64,000 bases of DNA from Fenollaria timonensis (lineage in GTDB: Bacteria > Bacillota > Clostridia > Tissierellales > Peptoniphilaceae), in the NCBI RefSeq assembly GCF_001457835.1, contig NZ_LN898230.1:637600-701599 (forward strand), in the 5' to 3' direction. Below the pieces are notes generated by a model. That model had not been told where the DNA came from, did no database searches, and saw nothing but the letters and a program-made list of their open reading frames with translations. Position numbers and translations under genes: made by a program. Numbering within the stretch: the first letter of the stretch is position 1; the number at the start of each line of letters is the position of its first letter. Positions 8,288 to 16,602 of the stretch are shown here, in pieces.

Positions 8288-10267
8288 ATGGACGTTAAAC
8301 AAAAGGTGATAAACACAATTAGAGTTCTATCAGCTGAAGCGATAGAGAAGGCAAATTCAGGCCACCCTGGCTTGCCACTAGGAGCAGCGCCAGCAGCATT
8401 TACATTATTTAATGAGCACTTAAAACACAATCCAAAGAATCCTGATTGGATAAACAGAGACAGATTTATCTTATCTGCAGGACATGGATCTATGCTTTTA
8501 TACTCACTACTTAATTTATATGGCTATGGCTTAAAGATCGAAGACTTAGAAAATTTCAGACAATTTGACTCACTTACACCAGGTCACCCTGAGTACATGC
8601 ACACAAAAGGCGTTGAAGCAAGCACTGGACCACTTGGCCAAGGTATTGCTATGGGTGTTGGTATGGCGATTGCTGAAAGGCATTTAGCAGCATTATTTAA
8701 TAAAGATGATAACAAGCTTATTGACCACATGACCTATATACTTTGCGGCGATGGCTGTCTTCAAGAAGGTATCTCAAACGAAGCATCATCCTTAGCAGGA
8801 ACACTTAAGTTAAATAAATTAGTTGTTTTATATGACTCAAACAACATTACCATAGAAGGAGATACAGAAGTAGCTTTCACTGAAAATGTCAGAGCAAGAT
8901 ATGAAGCACTTGGCTGGAATACTTTATTAGTTGAAGATGGTAATGATATCGAGGCCATATCAAAGGCTATAGCTGAAGCAAAGAAGAGCACTGATAAGCC
9001 AACACTAATCGAAATCAAGACTAAGATAGGTTTTGGCGCAACTGGCAAGGAAGGTACTGCAGGCGCTCACGGCGCACCGCTTGGAGCTGAATCACTTGCA
9101 GCACTTAGAAAGAATCTTACTTATGAAGAAGAAGGCTTTAATGTGAGTCAAGACGTTCTTGATTACATGAAAGAAAAGTGCGAAGAGCTTGATAAATATG
9201 ATGAAGAATGGCACAAGCAATTAGAAGCTTATAAAGCTAAGTATAAAGCTGATTATGACAAGCTTATGAGTTTCTATGACGGAGAAGTAAGTGAAGAAGT
9301 ATTAAAGGCTTGTACTGATATAGAGCTTAAAGACGACGCGTCAAGAGCTTCATCTGGAAAAGTTCTTAACAAAGTAAGCCATGTATTAGAAAATATAATA
9401 GGCGGTTCAGCAGACTTAGGTCCATCAAACAAATCAGTAATGAATGATGAAAAGTACTTCTCAAGCGAATGTCCAGAAGGAAGAAACATTCACTTTGGTG
9501 TTAGGGAACATGCAATGGCAGCTATTTGCAATGGTATTTTATTACACGGTGGTCTAAGATCATATGCGGCAACATTCTTAGTCTTCTCAGACTATATGAA
9601 GCCATCAATAAGACTAGCATCACTAATGAATTTACCAGCTATATATATATTAACTCACGACAGCATAGGCGTTGGCGAAGACGGACCAACACATCAACCT
9701 ATAGAGCACTTAGCTATGCTTAGAAGTATACCAAACATCAACGTAATTAGACCTGCTGACTCAAGAGAAGTAATTTACGCTTGGCAAAGCGCACTCATGA
9801 GCAAAGAAACACCAACATGCTTGATACTTTCAAGACAAGGACTAAAACTTCTTGACAATTCATCTGAAGAAGCTTTAAAGGGCGCATACATTGTTCATAA
9901 AGAAGCAAAGGATGCAATCGACGCTATAATCATAGCTACAGGATCAGAAGTAGCTTTGTCAATAGAAGCAGCTAAGGATTTAGAAGCAAAAGGCAAATCG
10001 ATAAGAGTTGTTAGTATGCCATCACAAGAGATATTCTTAAGACAAGATAAAGAATACATCGAAAAGATACTTCCATCAAATGTTAAGAGAAGAGTATCAG
10101 TTGAAGCACTTTCAACAATGCCTTGGGGCAAGTTTGTCGGCTTAGAAGGTACTGCAATAGGTATCGATAGATTCGGTTCATCTGCGCCAGGAAAAGTATT
10201 ATTCGAAAAATACGGAATTACTAAAGAACACGTTGAAGAAGAAGTAAGTAAACTTATAGAAAAATAG
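8288..10267 (+). CDS. tkt: Transketolase
   Basis: Thiamine diphosphate enzyme of the non-oxidative pentose phosphate pathway, moving two-carbon units between sugar phosphates. At 659 residues it is full length. The N-terminal GHPGLPLGAAP and LSAGHGSMLLYSLL segments and the TPP-binding GDGCLQEGIS stretch are followed by the pyrimidine domain (FGVREHAMAAICNGI, GEDGPTHQPIEHLA) and the C-terminal domain. AGGAGG precedes the ATG. It starts 12 bp after the TagA-type gene with no terminator between, so it is probably read with the glycan cluster, and it ends at a clear terminator. Confidence 0.97.
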   Translation: MDVKQKVINTIRVLSAEAIEKANSGHPGLPLGAAPAAFTLFNEHLKHNPKNPDWINRDRFILSAGHGSMLLYSLLNLYGYGLKIEDLENFRQFDSLTPGHPEYMHTKGVEASTGPLGQGIAMGVGMAIAERHLAALFNKDDNKLIDHMTYILCGDGCLQEGISNEASSLAGTLKLNKLVVLYDSNNITIEGDTEVAFTENVRARYEALGWNTLLVEDGNDIEAISKAIAEAKKSTDKPTLIEIKTKIGFGATGKEGTAGAHGAPLGAESLAALRKNLTYEEEGFNVSQDVLDYMKEKCEELDKYDEEWHKQLEAYKAKYKADYDKLMSFYDGEVSEEVLKACTDIELKDDASRASSGKVLNKVSHVLENIIGGSADLGPSNKSVMNDEKYFSSECPEGRNIHFGVREHAMAAICNGILLHGGLRSYAATFLVFSDYMKPSIRLASLMNLPAIYILTHDSIGVGEDGPTHQPIEHLAMLRSIPNINVIRPADSREVIYAWQSALMSKETPTCLILSRQGLKLLDNSSEEALKGAYIVHKEAKDAIDAIIIATGSEVALSIEAAKDLEAKGKSIRVVSMPSQEIFLRQDKEYIEKILPSNVKRRVSVEALSTMPWGKFVGLEGTAIGIDRFGSSAPGKVLFEKYGITKEHVEEEVSKLIEK

Positions 10268-10281
10268 TTAAAATTATAAAA

Positions 10282-10317
10282 CCCTCTTTACTCATTAGAA
10301 GTAGAGAGGGTATTTTT
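10282..10317 (+). terminator. Rho-independent terminator after transketolase
   Basis: CCCTCTTTACT pairs with AGTAGAGAGGG (11 bp with one G-T pair) around a short loop, followed by TATTTTT. It separates the glycan/tkt transcription unit from the accessory region. Confidence 0.85.
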
Positions 10318-10352
10318 ATGCGTAAAAACAATTAATAATTTATAGAAAGTAC

Positions 10353-10381
10353 TTGACTTTTCTTATGAAATATGATATATT
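10353..10381 (+). promoter_or_regulatory. Candidate promoter of the BlaI-like/M56 operon, with overlapping dyad
   Basis: TTGACT at 10353-10358 and TATATT at 10376-10381 are separated by 17 bp, a good sigma-A promoter. The -35 box overlaps a small dyad, AAAGT (10346-10350), 5-bp spacer, ACTTT (10356-10360), which could be an autoregulatory operator for the BlaI-like repressor. The promoter call is from sequence; the operator is a guess, because the dyad does not match the classical TACA-TGTA BlaI box. Confidence 0.55.
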
Positions 10382-10428
10382 CGAGTTGAAAATATTAAGA
10401 TAAATGAAAATGAAATAGGAGGTATAAT

Positions 10429-10833
10429 ATGGATTTATCAAATGGTGAATTACAAGTTATGGAGCTTCTATGGCAAGGAGATGTTTTAGATGAGAACGGA
10501 GAAATACAAGCTTTAGAATTGTCCAAAATTTTAAAAGAAAAATATGGAATTAGTAAAACTTCTGCTTATACATTCATCGGCAGATTAATAGAAAAGGGAG
10601 TCTTGGATAGGCGTTATCCAAAATATACGATTAGTATTATTATGTCGCGTGAAGAAACTTTACTTAGTAAGCAAAAAGAAGCATTTCAAAAATTGTTTAA
10701 AGGATCTCTTGTAAATATGTGTAAAACATTTTTAAGCACAGAAAAAGTTTCAGAAGAAGAACTTGAAGAAATGAAAAACTTATTAGAAAATTTTGAGGTA
10801 GAGGATAGTAAAGGTGATAGTAGACATATATAA
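10429..10833 (+). CDS. BlaI/MecI/CopY-family transcriptional repressor
   Basis: A 134-residue winged-helix protein. The N-terminal LSNGELQVMELLWQGD and ISKTSAYTFIGRLIEKGVLDRR segments match the BlaI/MecI DNA-binding domain; the C-terminal helices would dimerise. In this family, cleavage by a partner M56 membrane protease inactivates the repressor. Here the partner gene overlaps the 3' end by 20 bp but is disrupted by an IS element, so normal signal-induced cleavage is probably lost. A good AGGAGG precedes the ATG. Target genes are unknown; its own operon and perhaps the adjacent amidase and lipoprotein are candidates. Confidence 0.87.
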   Translation: MDLSNGELQVMELLWQGDVLDENGEIQALELSKILKEKYGISKTSAYTFIGRLIEKGVLDRRYPKYTISIIMSREETLLSKQKEAFQKLFKGSLVNMCKTFLSTEKVSEEELEEMKNLLENFEVEDSKGDSRHI

Positions 10834-11157
10834 TGAATATGCTTTGCTAAAAAGTTTTAAAAGTTTCTTGCTAATAATATTAATTTTACTCGTAAGAAAA
10901 TATTTAAACAAAAATGCTTTTAAATCAGCAAGTATTATTTTATGGGCATTCTTATTTATATACTTAATATGTCCATATCAAATTTTAATCAGAATTGAAG
11001 AATTTAACTCCAATAAGGTATTTAATTTTATATTATACATCTTAAGTTATATTGACTCAGTTATAAGATTAATGTCACAGAAGGCAAGTTATGTATTATA
11101 TCCAATTAATCGTTATATAGTAACAGTGATTATTTTGTGCTATGTTCTATATAAATA

Positions 11158-11170
11158 TATAAAATTTAAT
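11158..11170. repeat. 13-bp target-site duplication, left side of IS30 copy 1
   Basis: TATAAAATTTAAT, repeated exactly at 12436-12448 immediately beyond the other end of the element. It lies inside the M56 gene. Confidence 0.93.
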
Positions 11171-12435
11171 TATAAATTGCAACAATAAGTTAGCCACCCA
11201 GACATCATATAGACTAAATGTATAGTATAGCTTAAAAGTATTTATTTTTATTAAACTAGATACTTTTAAGCTGTTTTATTTCCTTTATGAACTCTTCTTT
11301 TGCAGTTTTGTAATTAAAGATTTTTCTTGGCAAATTATTCATCCACTCGTTTATTCTGTATATTTTTTCTTTTGATACTTCTTCTATTGATGTGCCTTTT
11401 TGTATAAATCTTCGTATTAATTTATGTTGACATTCACTAGTTCCTCTTTCCCATGATGTATATGGATGACAAAAATATATATCTACATATTCTGCTAATT
11501 CTGATAAGCTTGAAAATTCTGAACCATTATCTGATGTTATACTTTTAAATATTTCTTTGTTTAACTGCGCATTATCTTTTAAGAATTTAAGTCCAATGTC
11601 TACTGCATCGGGTGTTTTTCCATGTATTTTTATCAGCTTTTCATATCTTGTTTTTCTTTCTACTAATGTAAGTAGTACTGGATCTGTCTTTTTCTTTTTA
11701 CCTATAACTGTATCTATTTCCCAGTGGCCGAATTCTTCTCTTGTTTGTATTTTATCTGGTCTTTCTTCTATGGATATGCCAAGCTTTTTCTTGTTTTGTC
11801 TTGTTCTTCTTGTGCTATTTTTGTTTTTTCTCTTTACTTTTTCTAGTAGATCTATATTTTTTGTTTTCATTAGTGACTTATTTATCCAGTTGTAGAGGCT
11901 TTTTGTTGATGGTATTTCTGATGATGGAAAGAGTCTATTTGCTTTTGCGTATCCAACACATACATCTGGAGACCATTTATCTTTTAACATTTTATTGTCT
12001 GCCCATTTAAGAAATTCGACTATATCTATATATTTTGGTCTTCTTCCGCAAGAAGATCTATTGTTTATATATACCTCATAATTAGTTAAGGCAAAGTATT
12101 TTTCATCGTAGTAAGTATATGTTTTGTTATTACTTTTTATTATTCTCTTTTGCTTTACTGTGCCTTTCTTTATTGCGTTGTTTATTGTCTGCGGGGCTCT
12201 ATTTAGCCTTCTTGCTATCTCTCTGTTGCTATGTCCATCTATTTTCCATGCCTGTATTAATGACATTTCATGTAGTGATAGATGTGAATTTTTCTTGCGT
12301 TCTGTAAATTCTATGGTATAATTTATATGAGTCATGTGTACCTCCGTATAGTTGTTTTTTTGTTTGTTACTAATACTATACCATATGTACACATGATTTT
12401 TTTATTTGGTGGCTAAGTTAATTATACAATCTTCC
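11171..12435 (-). mobile_element. IS30-family insertion sequence, copy 1 (1265 bp)
   Basis: Ends are fixed by comparing three copies in the window and by the abutting 13-bp repeats. In transposase orientation the element begins GGAAGATTGTATAA and ends GTTGCAATTTATA. The terminal 28 bp at each end align without gaps as an imperfect inverted repeat (19 of 28 matches, with a perfect TTAGCCACC inner core). It is inserted in the M56 gene with its transposase opposite to that gene. A 13-bp stem (11229-11241 with 11260-11272) followed by GTTTTATTT on the plus strand would terminate transcription entering from the host gene. Confidence 0.96.
11256..12335 (-). CDS. IS30-family transposase (copy 1)
   Basis: A 359-residue DDE transposase: N-terminal helix-turn-helix (LSLHEMSLIQAWKIDGHSNR, then EIARRLNRAPQTI), then the catalytic core with EFGHWEIDTVIGKK (first Asp), SDNGSEF (second Asp) and YTSWERGTSE (Glu), the IS30 signature. 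The ATG at 12333-12335 is preceded by CGGAGGTAC; a longer frame opening 19 codons upstream has no ribosome-binding site. The encoded protein is identical to the other two copies in the window, implying an intact, recently mobile element. Confidence 0.97.
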   Translation of the reverse strand: MTHINYTIEFTERKKNSHLSLHEMSLIQAWKIDGHSNREIARRLNRAPQTINNAIKKGTVKQKRIIKSNNKTYTYYDEKYFALTNYEVYINNRSSCGRRPKYIDIVEFLKWADNKMLKDKWSPDVCVGYAKANRLFPSSEIPSTKSLYNWINKSLMKTKNIDLLEKVKRKNKNSTRRTRQNKKKLGISIEERPDKIQTREEFGHWEIDTVIGKKKKTDPVLLTLVERKTRYEKLIKIHGKTPDAVDIGLKFLKDNAQLNKEIFKSITSDNGSEFSSLSELAEYVDIYFCHPYTSWERGTSECQHKLIRRFIQKGTSIEEVSKEKIYRINEWMNNLPRKIFNYKTAKEEFIKEIKQLKSI

Positions 12436-12448
12436 TATAAAATTTAAT
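12436..12448. repeat. 13-bp target-site duplication, right side of IS30 copy 1
   Basis: TATAAAATTTAAT, identical to 11158-11170. Confidence 0.93.
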
Positions 12449-13493
12449 AAAATTATGAAGGACTCAAAAATAATACATGAAAATAAGTGCATAGATTATA
12501 TAAAGTCTTTTAAATTAAGAAGGACAGTCAGTATTTATATAAATAATAATTTAAAAACACCAGTGACATATGGCTTATTTAAACCTAAAATAATTCTCCA
12601 GTCATATATACTAGATGATGAAGAGTTATTAAAGTATGTTATGATGCATGAGCTGACACATATAAAAAAATTTCATATCTTATTTAATCATATAGTAAAT
12701 ATTGTAGCTTGTGTATTCTGGTGTAATCCACTACTTATTGTAAGTTTGAAATATCTAGAGCAAGATATCGAAATCTTTACAGACAAAGAGGTCATTTCAA
12801 GATTGGGAGATACTTTAGAATCAAGAAAAGGCTACTGTAAGTCAATGTTTCAACTTATGAGCAATTCAGTAAAAAGAGATGAAGTAACTTTAAAATTGAA
12901 TCCAAATTTAGAAAGGATGATTATAATGAAAAATTACAAAAAAACAATACTAGGCTCATTTATATTCGCTTTAACATTTCTTTTTAGCATACCAGTTTTT
13001 GCTAGTGTAGTTAAATTAGAGAAAGATAGGATAGAAGTTATTGGAACAGAAGTAGAGTTTCAAAGTGTTGACAATTCTGATGGAAGAATTCATATTATAA
13101 GTGAAGAAGAATATAGTAAACTAAAATTAAATGACATATATACAGCACAATTAAAATCTGTAAATGTAAATAATAATTTAAGACTTGGAAAATTAGAATA
13201 TACTAATTATTTATTTGATAACTCAAACTGGGGAGGAACAAATTATAACGGATTTACTATTAAATTGTCTGGACTAAACTGCAATGGTGGAATTAAATAC
13301 ACTATCATTATTATAGAAAGTAATAAAGTGGTATATGAAAAAGAATTTAATGATAACGTTATAATTAAAATGAAGACTTTAGAGGATTGCAAATATGAGG
13401 TGTTAATTAGTAACAAGTCAACTAATTCTTTGACTGGAAGAATTAGCATAAAATCATATACAAGGTAATAACCTTGAACCTATATGGTAAGCC

Positions 13494-13541
13494 ATTAATT
13501 ACTTATAATTATTATGCTAACTAAAATTTTAAGTAATTAAT
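13494..13541. repeat. 12-bp perfect inverted repeat between the M56 gene and the amidase gene
   Basis: ATTAATTACTTA (13494-13505) and TAAGTAATTAAT (13530-13541) are perfect inverted complements separated by 24 bp. There is no clear T-run after it. It lies in the 177-bp gap 13469-13645, where I could not identify a convincing promoter. It may be an operator, a weak terminator of the M56 transcript, or chance in AT-rich DNA. Confidence 0.5.
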
Positions 13542-13645
13542 ATAATTGTATATAAAAGAGAACAAGTAGGTGTTAAAATTTAATTTACTTATATATTAGT
13601 ATATAAACATTTAATTTTGTTCGTTATTAAAAAAGGAGGATTATT

Positions 13646-14734
13646 ATGAACAAAAAGTTAAGATTAGTAACAATATTATCATTGGTTCTTGTAATGATAT
13701 TTACAACCGTACAAGCAATTAGTGCTGACGAAATCGAAAGAAGAGAAGAAATTGATTTTTCTCCAATCGTGAATCAAATAATCAATGATTATGAAGACCT
13801 ATATAAGTTAGAAAATTTTGAGTTTGAAACATTTTCATTCAAGTATAATAATGAAGATTATACTGGTATTAATGTGTATGTCGATATGACTTTAATTAAA
13901 CATCCTAAAGATTTTGAATACTTTAAAGGTCTTAAAGATGGCGTTGAAAAACTTGATAATATAGAAAAGATGGAAATAGAAAAAGACATTAATGCACGTT
14001 TAGAAGAGATTGAAAAAGAATGCTATGGAGTAAGAGATCGTTCTACTTTTACTTATGCTGTTAAAACATCTGATTTATCTAATAAATATACAGTTAAATA
14101 CAGCATGAACCCATTGGATAAGTTCTATTATAGAGTAGATGCAGATGAAGTAACACTTTATAGTGCGAACAATCTTGTTAAGCCTAATACTGAAAAAGAC
14201 TATAATAATGGGCTAATGGAAACTAAAAATATGCTAGAAAAATTACAAGTACAAAAAATTAAATCTATATCTAGAAGGAGAACGTACTACGACAGGATAG
14301 CTGCAAGAAACTGGGCATTAGACAATGCATATTCAGAGCAAGAATTTCCTTCTAGCGAAGTTAATGGATCAGATTGTGCTAATTTTGTATCAAAAGCTTT
14401 AAATGAAGGAGGAATACCTGAAGATAGAAGTGGCGATTGGTATAGAGCAAGTCATTGGGGTGGATGGCCTGGAATTAATTGGTTTAGAACAGGTCATAAT
14501 AATAACGGAGGAGTTGTTCCTTATATGGTTGATAACGGATATTTCTATAGAGAAAGAGATGAATCGAGTATAAGTGCTGGTTGCATTATGAATTGGTTAG
14601 ATACATCTCATGTAGCTCTAGTAACATATGGGGATTCTGTTACTATAAAATATACTGAGCATGGTAGAAGAGCATCAAGAAATACTGTTTACAGACCAGA
14701 TTCTATAAATGTTTCATTCTACAATTACTATTAA
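13646..14734 (+). CDS. Secreted protein with C-terminal amidase domain (Amidase_6-like)
   Basis: A 362-residue exported protein. A signal peptide (residues 1 to about 27, ending near VQAISADE) is followed by an uncharacterised region and, from about residue 215, a papain-like putative amidase domain: RRTYYDRIAARNWALDNAY, NGSDCANFVSKALNEGG with the presumed nucleophile Cys244, GGWPGINWF, and TSHVALV with the presumed catalytic His322. This domain in other Firmicutes occurs in secreted peptidoglycan- or peptide-directed enzymes, but the substrate is not established. AAGGAGG precedes the ATG. Position after a BlaI/M56 pair suggests a wall-stress-controlled wall enzyme; that link is inference. 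Confidence 0.83.
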   Translation: MNKKLRLVTILSLVLVMIFTTVQAISADEIERREEIDFSPIVNQIINDYEDLYKLENFEFETFSFKYNNEDYTGINVYVDMTLIKHPKDFEYFKGLKDGVEKLDNIEKMEIEKDINARLEEIEKECYGVRDRSTFTYAVKTSDLSNKYTVKYSMNPLDKFYYRVDADEVTLYSANNLVKPNTEKDYNNGLMETKNMLEKLQVQKIKSISRRRTYYDRIAARNWALDNAYSEQEFPSSEVNGSDCANFVSKALNEGGIPEDRSGDWYRASHWGGWPGINWFRTGHNNNGGVVPYMVDNGYFYRERDESSISAGCIMNWLDTSHVALVTYGDSVTIKYTEHGRRASRNTVYRPDSINVSFYNYY

Positions 14735-14736
14735 TA

Positions 14737-15246
14737 ATGCGCGTGGTAAATATGAACAAGAAAAAAATATTATTATTAACAACATTATTAATTTTTACAC
14801 TTTCATTATTTGCTTGCAATAAAGATGTATCAAATAATGAAAAGGGTGATTCTAAGGAAAGCGTAGTTAAAACTTACAAATTTTTAAAAGTAAATGAAAC
14901 AGAGATAGAAGCACAAGAAGTTATACTTTTAAATTACTTCTTAGAAGAAGATAAAAAGGAACTAGAAAGGTTAGAAATACCTGAAGATGAATATCCAGGT
15001 GGTTTTTATTATAAGGAATTAGATAATAAGGATATGCTAAAAGTTGATGAAAATACAAAAATAACGATTATTGATAACGCAGAGAAATATTCAAAGGATA
15101 TTGGTGAAGACAGGAAATATACTTTTGAAAGTTTTAAGGATTTTGCTTCCTTATTTAAAACAAACGAGGATTTAGCAAATAGAATTTATATTGCTGAAAC
15201 AAAAGATGGTAAAGTAATAAAAGCAGAGGAAAAACTTACAAATTAG
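14737..15246 (+). CDS. Small lipoprotein of unknown function
   Basis: A protein of 164-169 residues with a lipoprotein signal: basic start, hydrophobic LLLTTLLIFTLSLFAC and the lipobox LFAC with Cys at about 27. The mature part is charged and lysine/glutamate-rich with no motif I recognise. The ATG at 14737 or the in-frame ATG at 14752 (NKKKILLL) could be used; neither has a strong Shine-Dalgarno. The gene starts 2 bp after the amidase gene stops, so it is likely co-translated with it and may be a partner or inhibitor of the amidase. It ends before a strong terminator. Confidence 0.75.
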   Translation: MRVVNMNKKKILLLTTLLIFTLSLFACNKDVSNNEKGDSKESVVKTYKFLKVNETEIEAQEVILLNYFLEEDKKELERLEIPEDEYPGGFYYKELDNKDMLKVDENTKITIIDNAEKYSKDIGEDRKYTFESFKDFASLFKTNEDLANRIYIAETKDGKVIKAEEKLTN

Positions 15247-15277
15247 TTTTTGCTCAAATATGATCGGAAAACATTTT

Positions 15278-15310
15278 AAAGGCGATTAGAATTATTTCTA
15301 GTCGCCTTTT
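15278..15310. terminator. Bidirectional terminator hairpin next to IS30 copy 2
   Basis: AAAGGCGATTAGAA pairs with TTCTAGTCGCCTTT (14 bp, one G-T pair) and runs into TTTTATATTT. It ends the lipoprotein transcript and, before the IS inserted a few bases away, probably also the convergent gene now ending at 16603. Confidence 0.88.
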
Positions 15311-15311
15311 A

Positions 15312-15324
15312 TATTTATTCTTTA
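15312..15324. repeat. 13-bp target-site duplication, left side of IS30 copy 2
   Basis: TATTTATTCTTTA, repeated exactly at 16590-16602. Confidence 0.93.
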
Positions 15325-16589
15325 GGAAGATTGTATAATTAACTTAGCCACCAAATAAAAAAATCATGTGTACATATGGTATAGTATTAGTAACAAACAA
15401 AAAAACAACTATACGGAGGTACACATGACTCATATAAATTATACCATAGAATTTACAGAACGCAAGAAAAATTCACATCTATCACTACATGAAATGTCAT
15501 TAATACAGGCATGGAAAATAGATGGACATAGCAACAGAGAGATAGCAAGAAGGCTAAATAGAGCCCCGCAGACAATAAACAACGCAATAAAGAAAGGCAC
15601 AGTAAAGCAAAAGAGAATAATAAAAAGTAATAACAAAACATATACTTACTACGATGAAAAATACTTTGCCTTAACTAATTATGAGGTATATATAAACAAT
15701 AGATCTTCTTGCGGAAGAAGACCAAAATATATAGATATAGTCGAATTTCTTAAATGGGCAGACAATAAAATGTTAAAAGATAAATGGTCTCCAGATGTAT
15801 GTGTTGGATACGCAAAAGCAAATAGACTCTTTCCATCATCAGAAATACCATCAACAAAAAGCCTCTACAACTGGATAAATAAGTCACTAATGAAAACAAA
15901 AAATATAGATCTACTAGAAAAAGTAAAGAGAAAAAACAAAAATAGCACAAGAAGAACAAGACAAAACAAGAAAAAGCTTGGCATATCCATAGAAGAAAGA
16001 CCAGATAAAATACAAACAAGAGAAGAATTCGGCCACTGGGAAATAGATACAGTTATAGGTAAAAAGAAAAAGACAGATCCAGTACTACTTACATTAGTAG
16101 AAAGAAAAACAAGATATGAAAAGCTGATAAAAATACATGGAAAAACACCCGATGCAGTAGACATTGGACTTAAATTCTTAAAAGATAATGCGCAGTTAAA
16201 CAAAGAAATATTTAAAAGTATAACATCAGATAATGGTTCAGAATTTTCAAGCTTATCAGAATTAGCAGAATATGTAGATATATATTTTTGTCATCCATAT
16301 ACATCATGGGAAAGAGGAACTAGTGAATGTCAACATAAATTAATACGAAGATTTATACAAAAAGGCACATCAATAGAAGAAGTATCAAAAGAAAAAATAT
16401 ACAGAATAAACGAGTGGATGAATAATTTGCCAAGAAAAATCTTTAATTACAAAACTGCAAAAGAAGAGTTCATAAAGGAAATAAAACAGCTTAAAAGTAT
16501 CTAGTTTAATAAAAATAAATACTTTTAAGCTATACTATACATTTAGTCTATATGATGTCTGGGTGGCTAACTTATTGTTGCAATTTATA
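15325..16589 (+). mobile_element. IS30-family insertion sequence, copy 2 (1265 bp)
   Basis: Same length and ends as copies 1 and 3 (GGAAGATTGT... to ...GCAATTTATA), inverted relative to copy 1. It sits directly downstream of a terminator hairpin and directly before the stop codon end of the minus-strand gene at 16603. A 13-bp inverted repeat (16488-16500 with 16519-16531) overlaps the transposase 3' end; on the minus strand it is followed by GTTTTATTT and could act as a terminator for the convergent gene. Confidence 0.96.
15425..16504 (+). CDS. IS30-family transposase (copy 2)
   Basis: A 359-residue DDE transposase, identical in sequence to the products of copies 1 and 3. ATG at 15425 follows CGGAGGTAC. 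HTH at the N-terminus, HWEIDTVIGKK, SDNGSEF and SWERGTSE in the core. The stop codon lies inside the 3' inverted repeat of the element. Confidence 0.97.
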   Translation: MTHINYTIEFTERKKNSHLSLHEMSLIQAWKIDGHSNREIARRLNRAPQTINNAIKKGTVKQKRIIKSNNKTYTYYDEKYFALTNYEVYINNRSSCGRRPKYIDIVEFLKWADNKMLKDKWSPDVCVGYAKANRLFPSSEIPSTKSLYNWINKSLMKTKNIDLLEKVKRKNKNSTRRTRQNKKKLGISIEERPDKIQTREEFGHWEIDTVIGKKKKTDPVLLTLVERKTRYEKLIKIHGKTPDAVDIGLKFLKDNAQLNKEIFKSITSDNGSEFSSLSELAEYVDIYFCHPYTSWERGTSECQHKLIRRFIQKGTSIEEVSKEKIYRINEWMNNLPRKIFNYKTAKEEFIKEIKQLKSI

Positions 16590-16602
16590 TATTTATTCTT
16601 TA
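16590..16602. repeat. 13-bp target-site duplication, right side of IS30 copy 2
   Basis: TATTTATTCTTTA, identical to 15312-15324. It ends at the base immediately before the TTA (stop codon, minus strand) of the next gene. Confidence 0.93.

Larger units (their letters stand above)
10814..13468 (+). pseudogene. BlaR1/MecR1-type M56 sensor protease gene, interrupted by IS30 copy 1
   Basis: Codons 1-119 (10814-11170) encode several transmembrane helices. The IS then adds YKLQQ and a stop. The remainder resumes at 12449. Deleting the 1265-bp IS plus one 13-bp repeat (1278 bp, divisible by 3) rejoins the halves in frame as 458 codons without other lesions. The 3' part holds the zinc motif HELTH (rebuilt residues 186-190) and the downstream glutamate in LEQDIEIFTD (about 227), then a transmembrane helix (TILGSFIFALTFLFSIPVF) and an extracellular domain of about 150 residues with no visible SxxK/SxN/KTG penicillin-binding motifs. 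The GTG start at 10814 has GAGG upstream. The 3' fragment's first ATG (12455) lacks a ribosome-binding site. Confidence 0.9.

Noticed and set aside
11557-12321. Open frames on the strand opposite the IS30 transposase, repeated in all three copies
   Set aside because: They are Cys/Phe/Leu-rich antisense shadows of the transposase with no ribosome-binding sites; repetition follows from identical IS copies.
12455-13468. The M56 3' fragment as an independent gene starting at 12455
   Set aside because: No Shine-Dalgarno precedes the ATG, the transmembrane N-terminal part of the family is missing, and the frame joins exactly to the upstream half once the IS is removed.
11171-16589. Composite transposon formed by IS copies 1 and 2 around the amidase and lipoprotein genes
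   Set aside because: Each copy has its own pair of identical 13-bp repeats, and copy 1 splits a gene whose 3' half lies inside the interval. Two independent insertions explain this; transposition as one unit would leave one repeat pair at the outer ends only.
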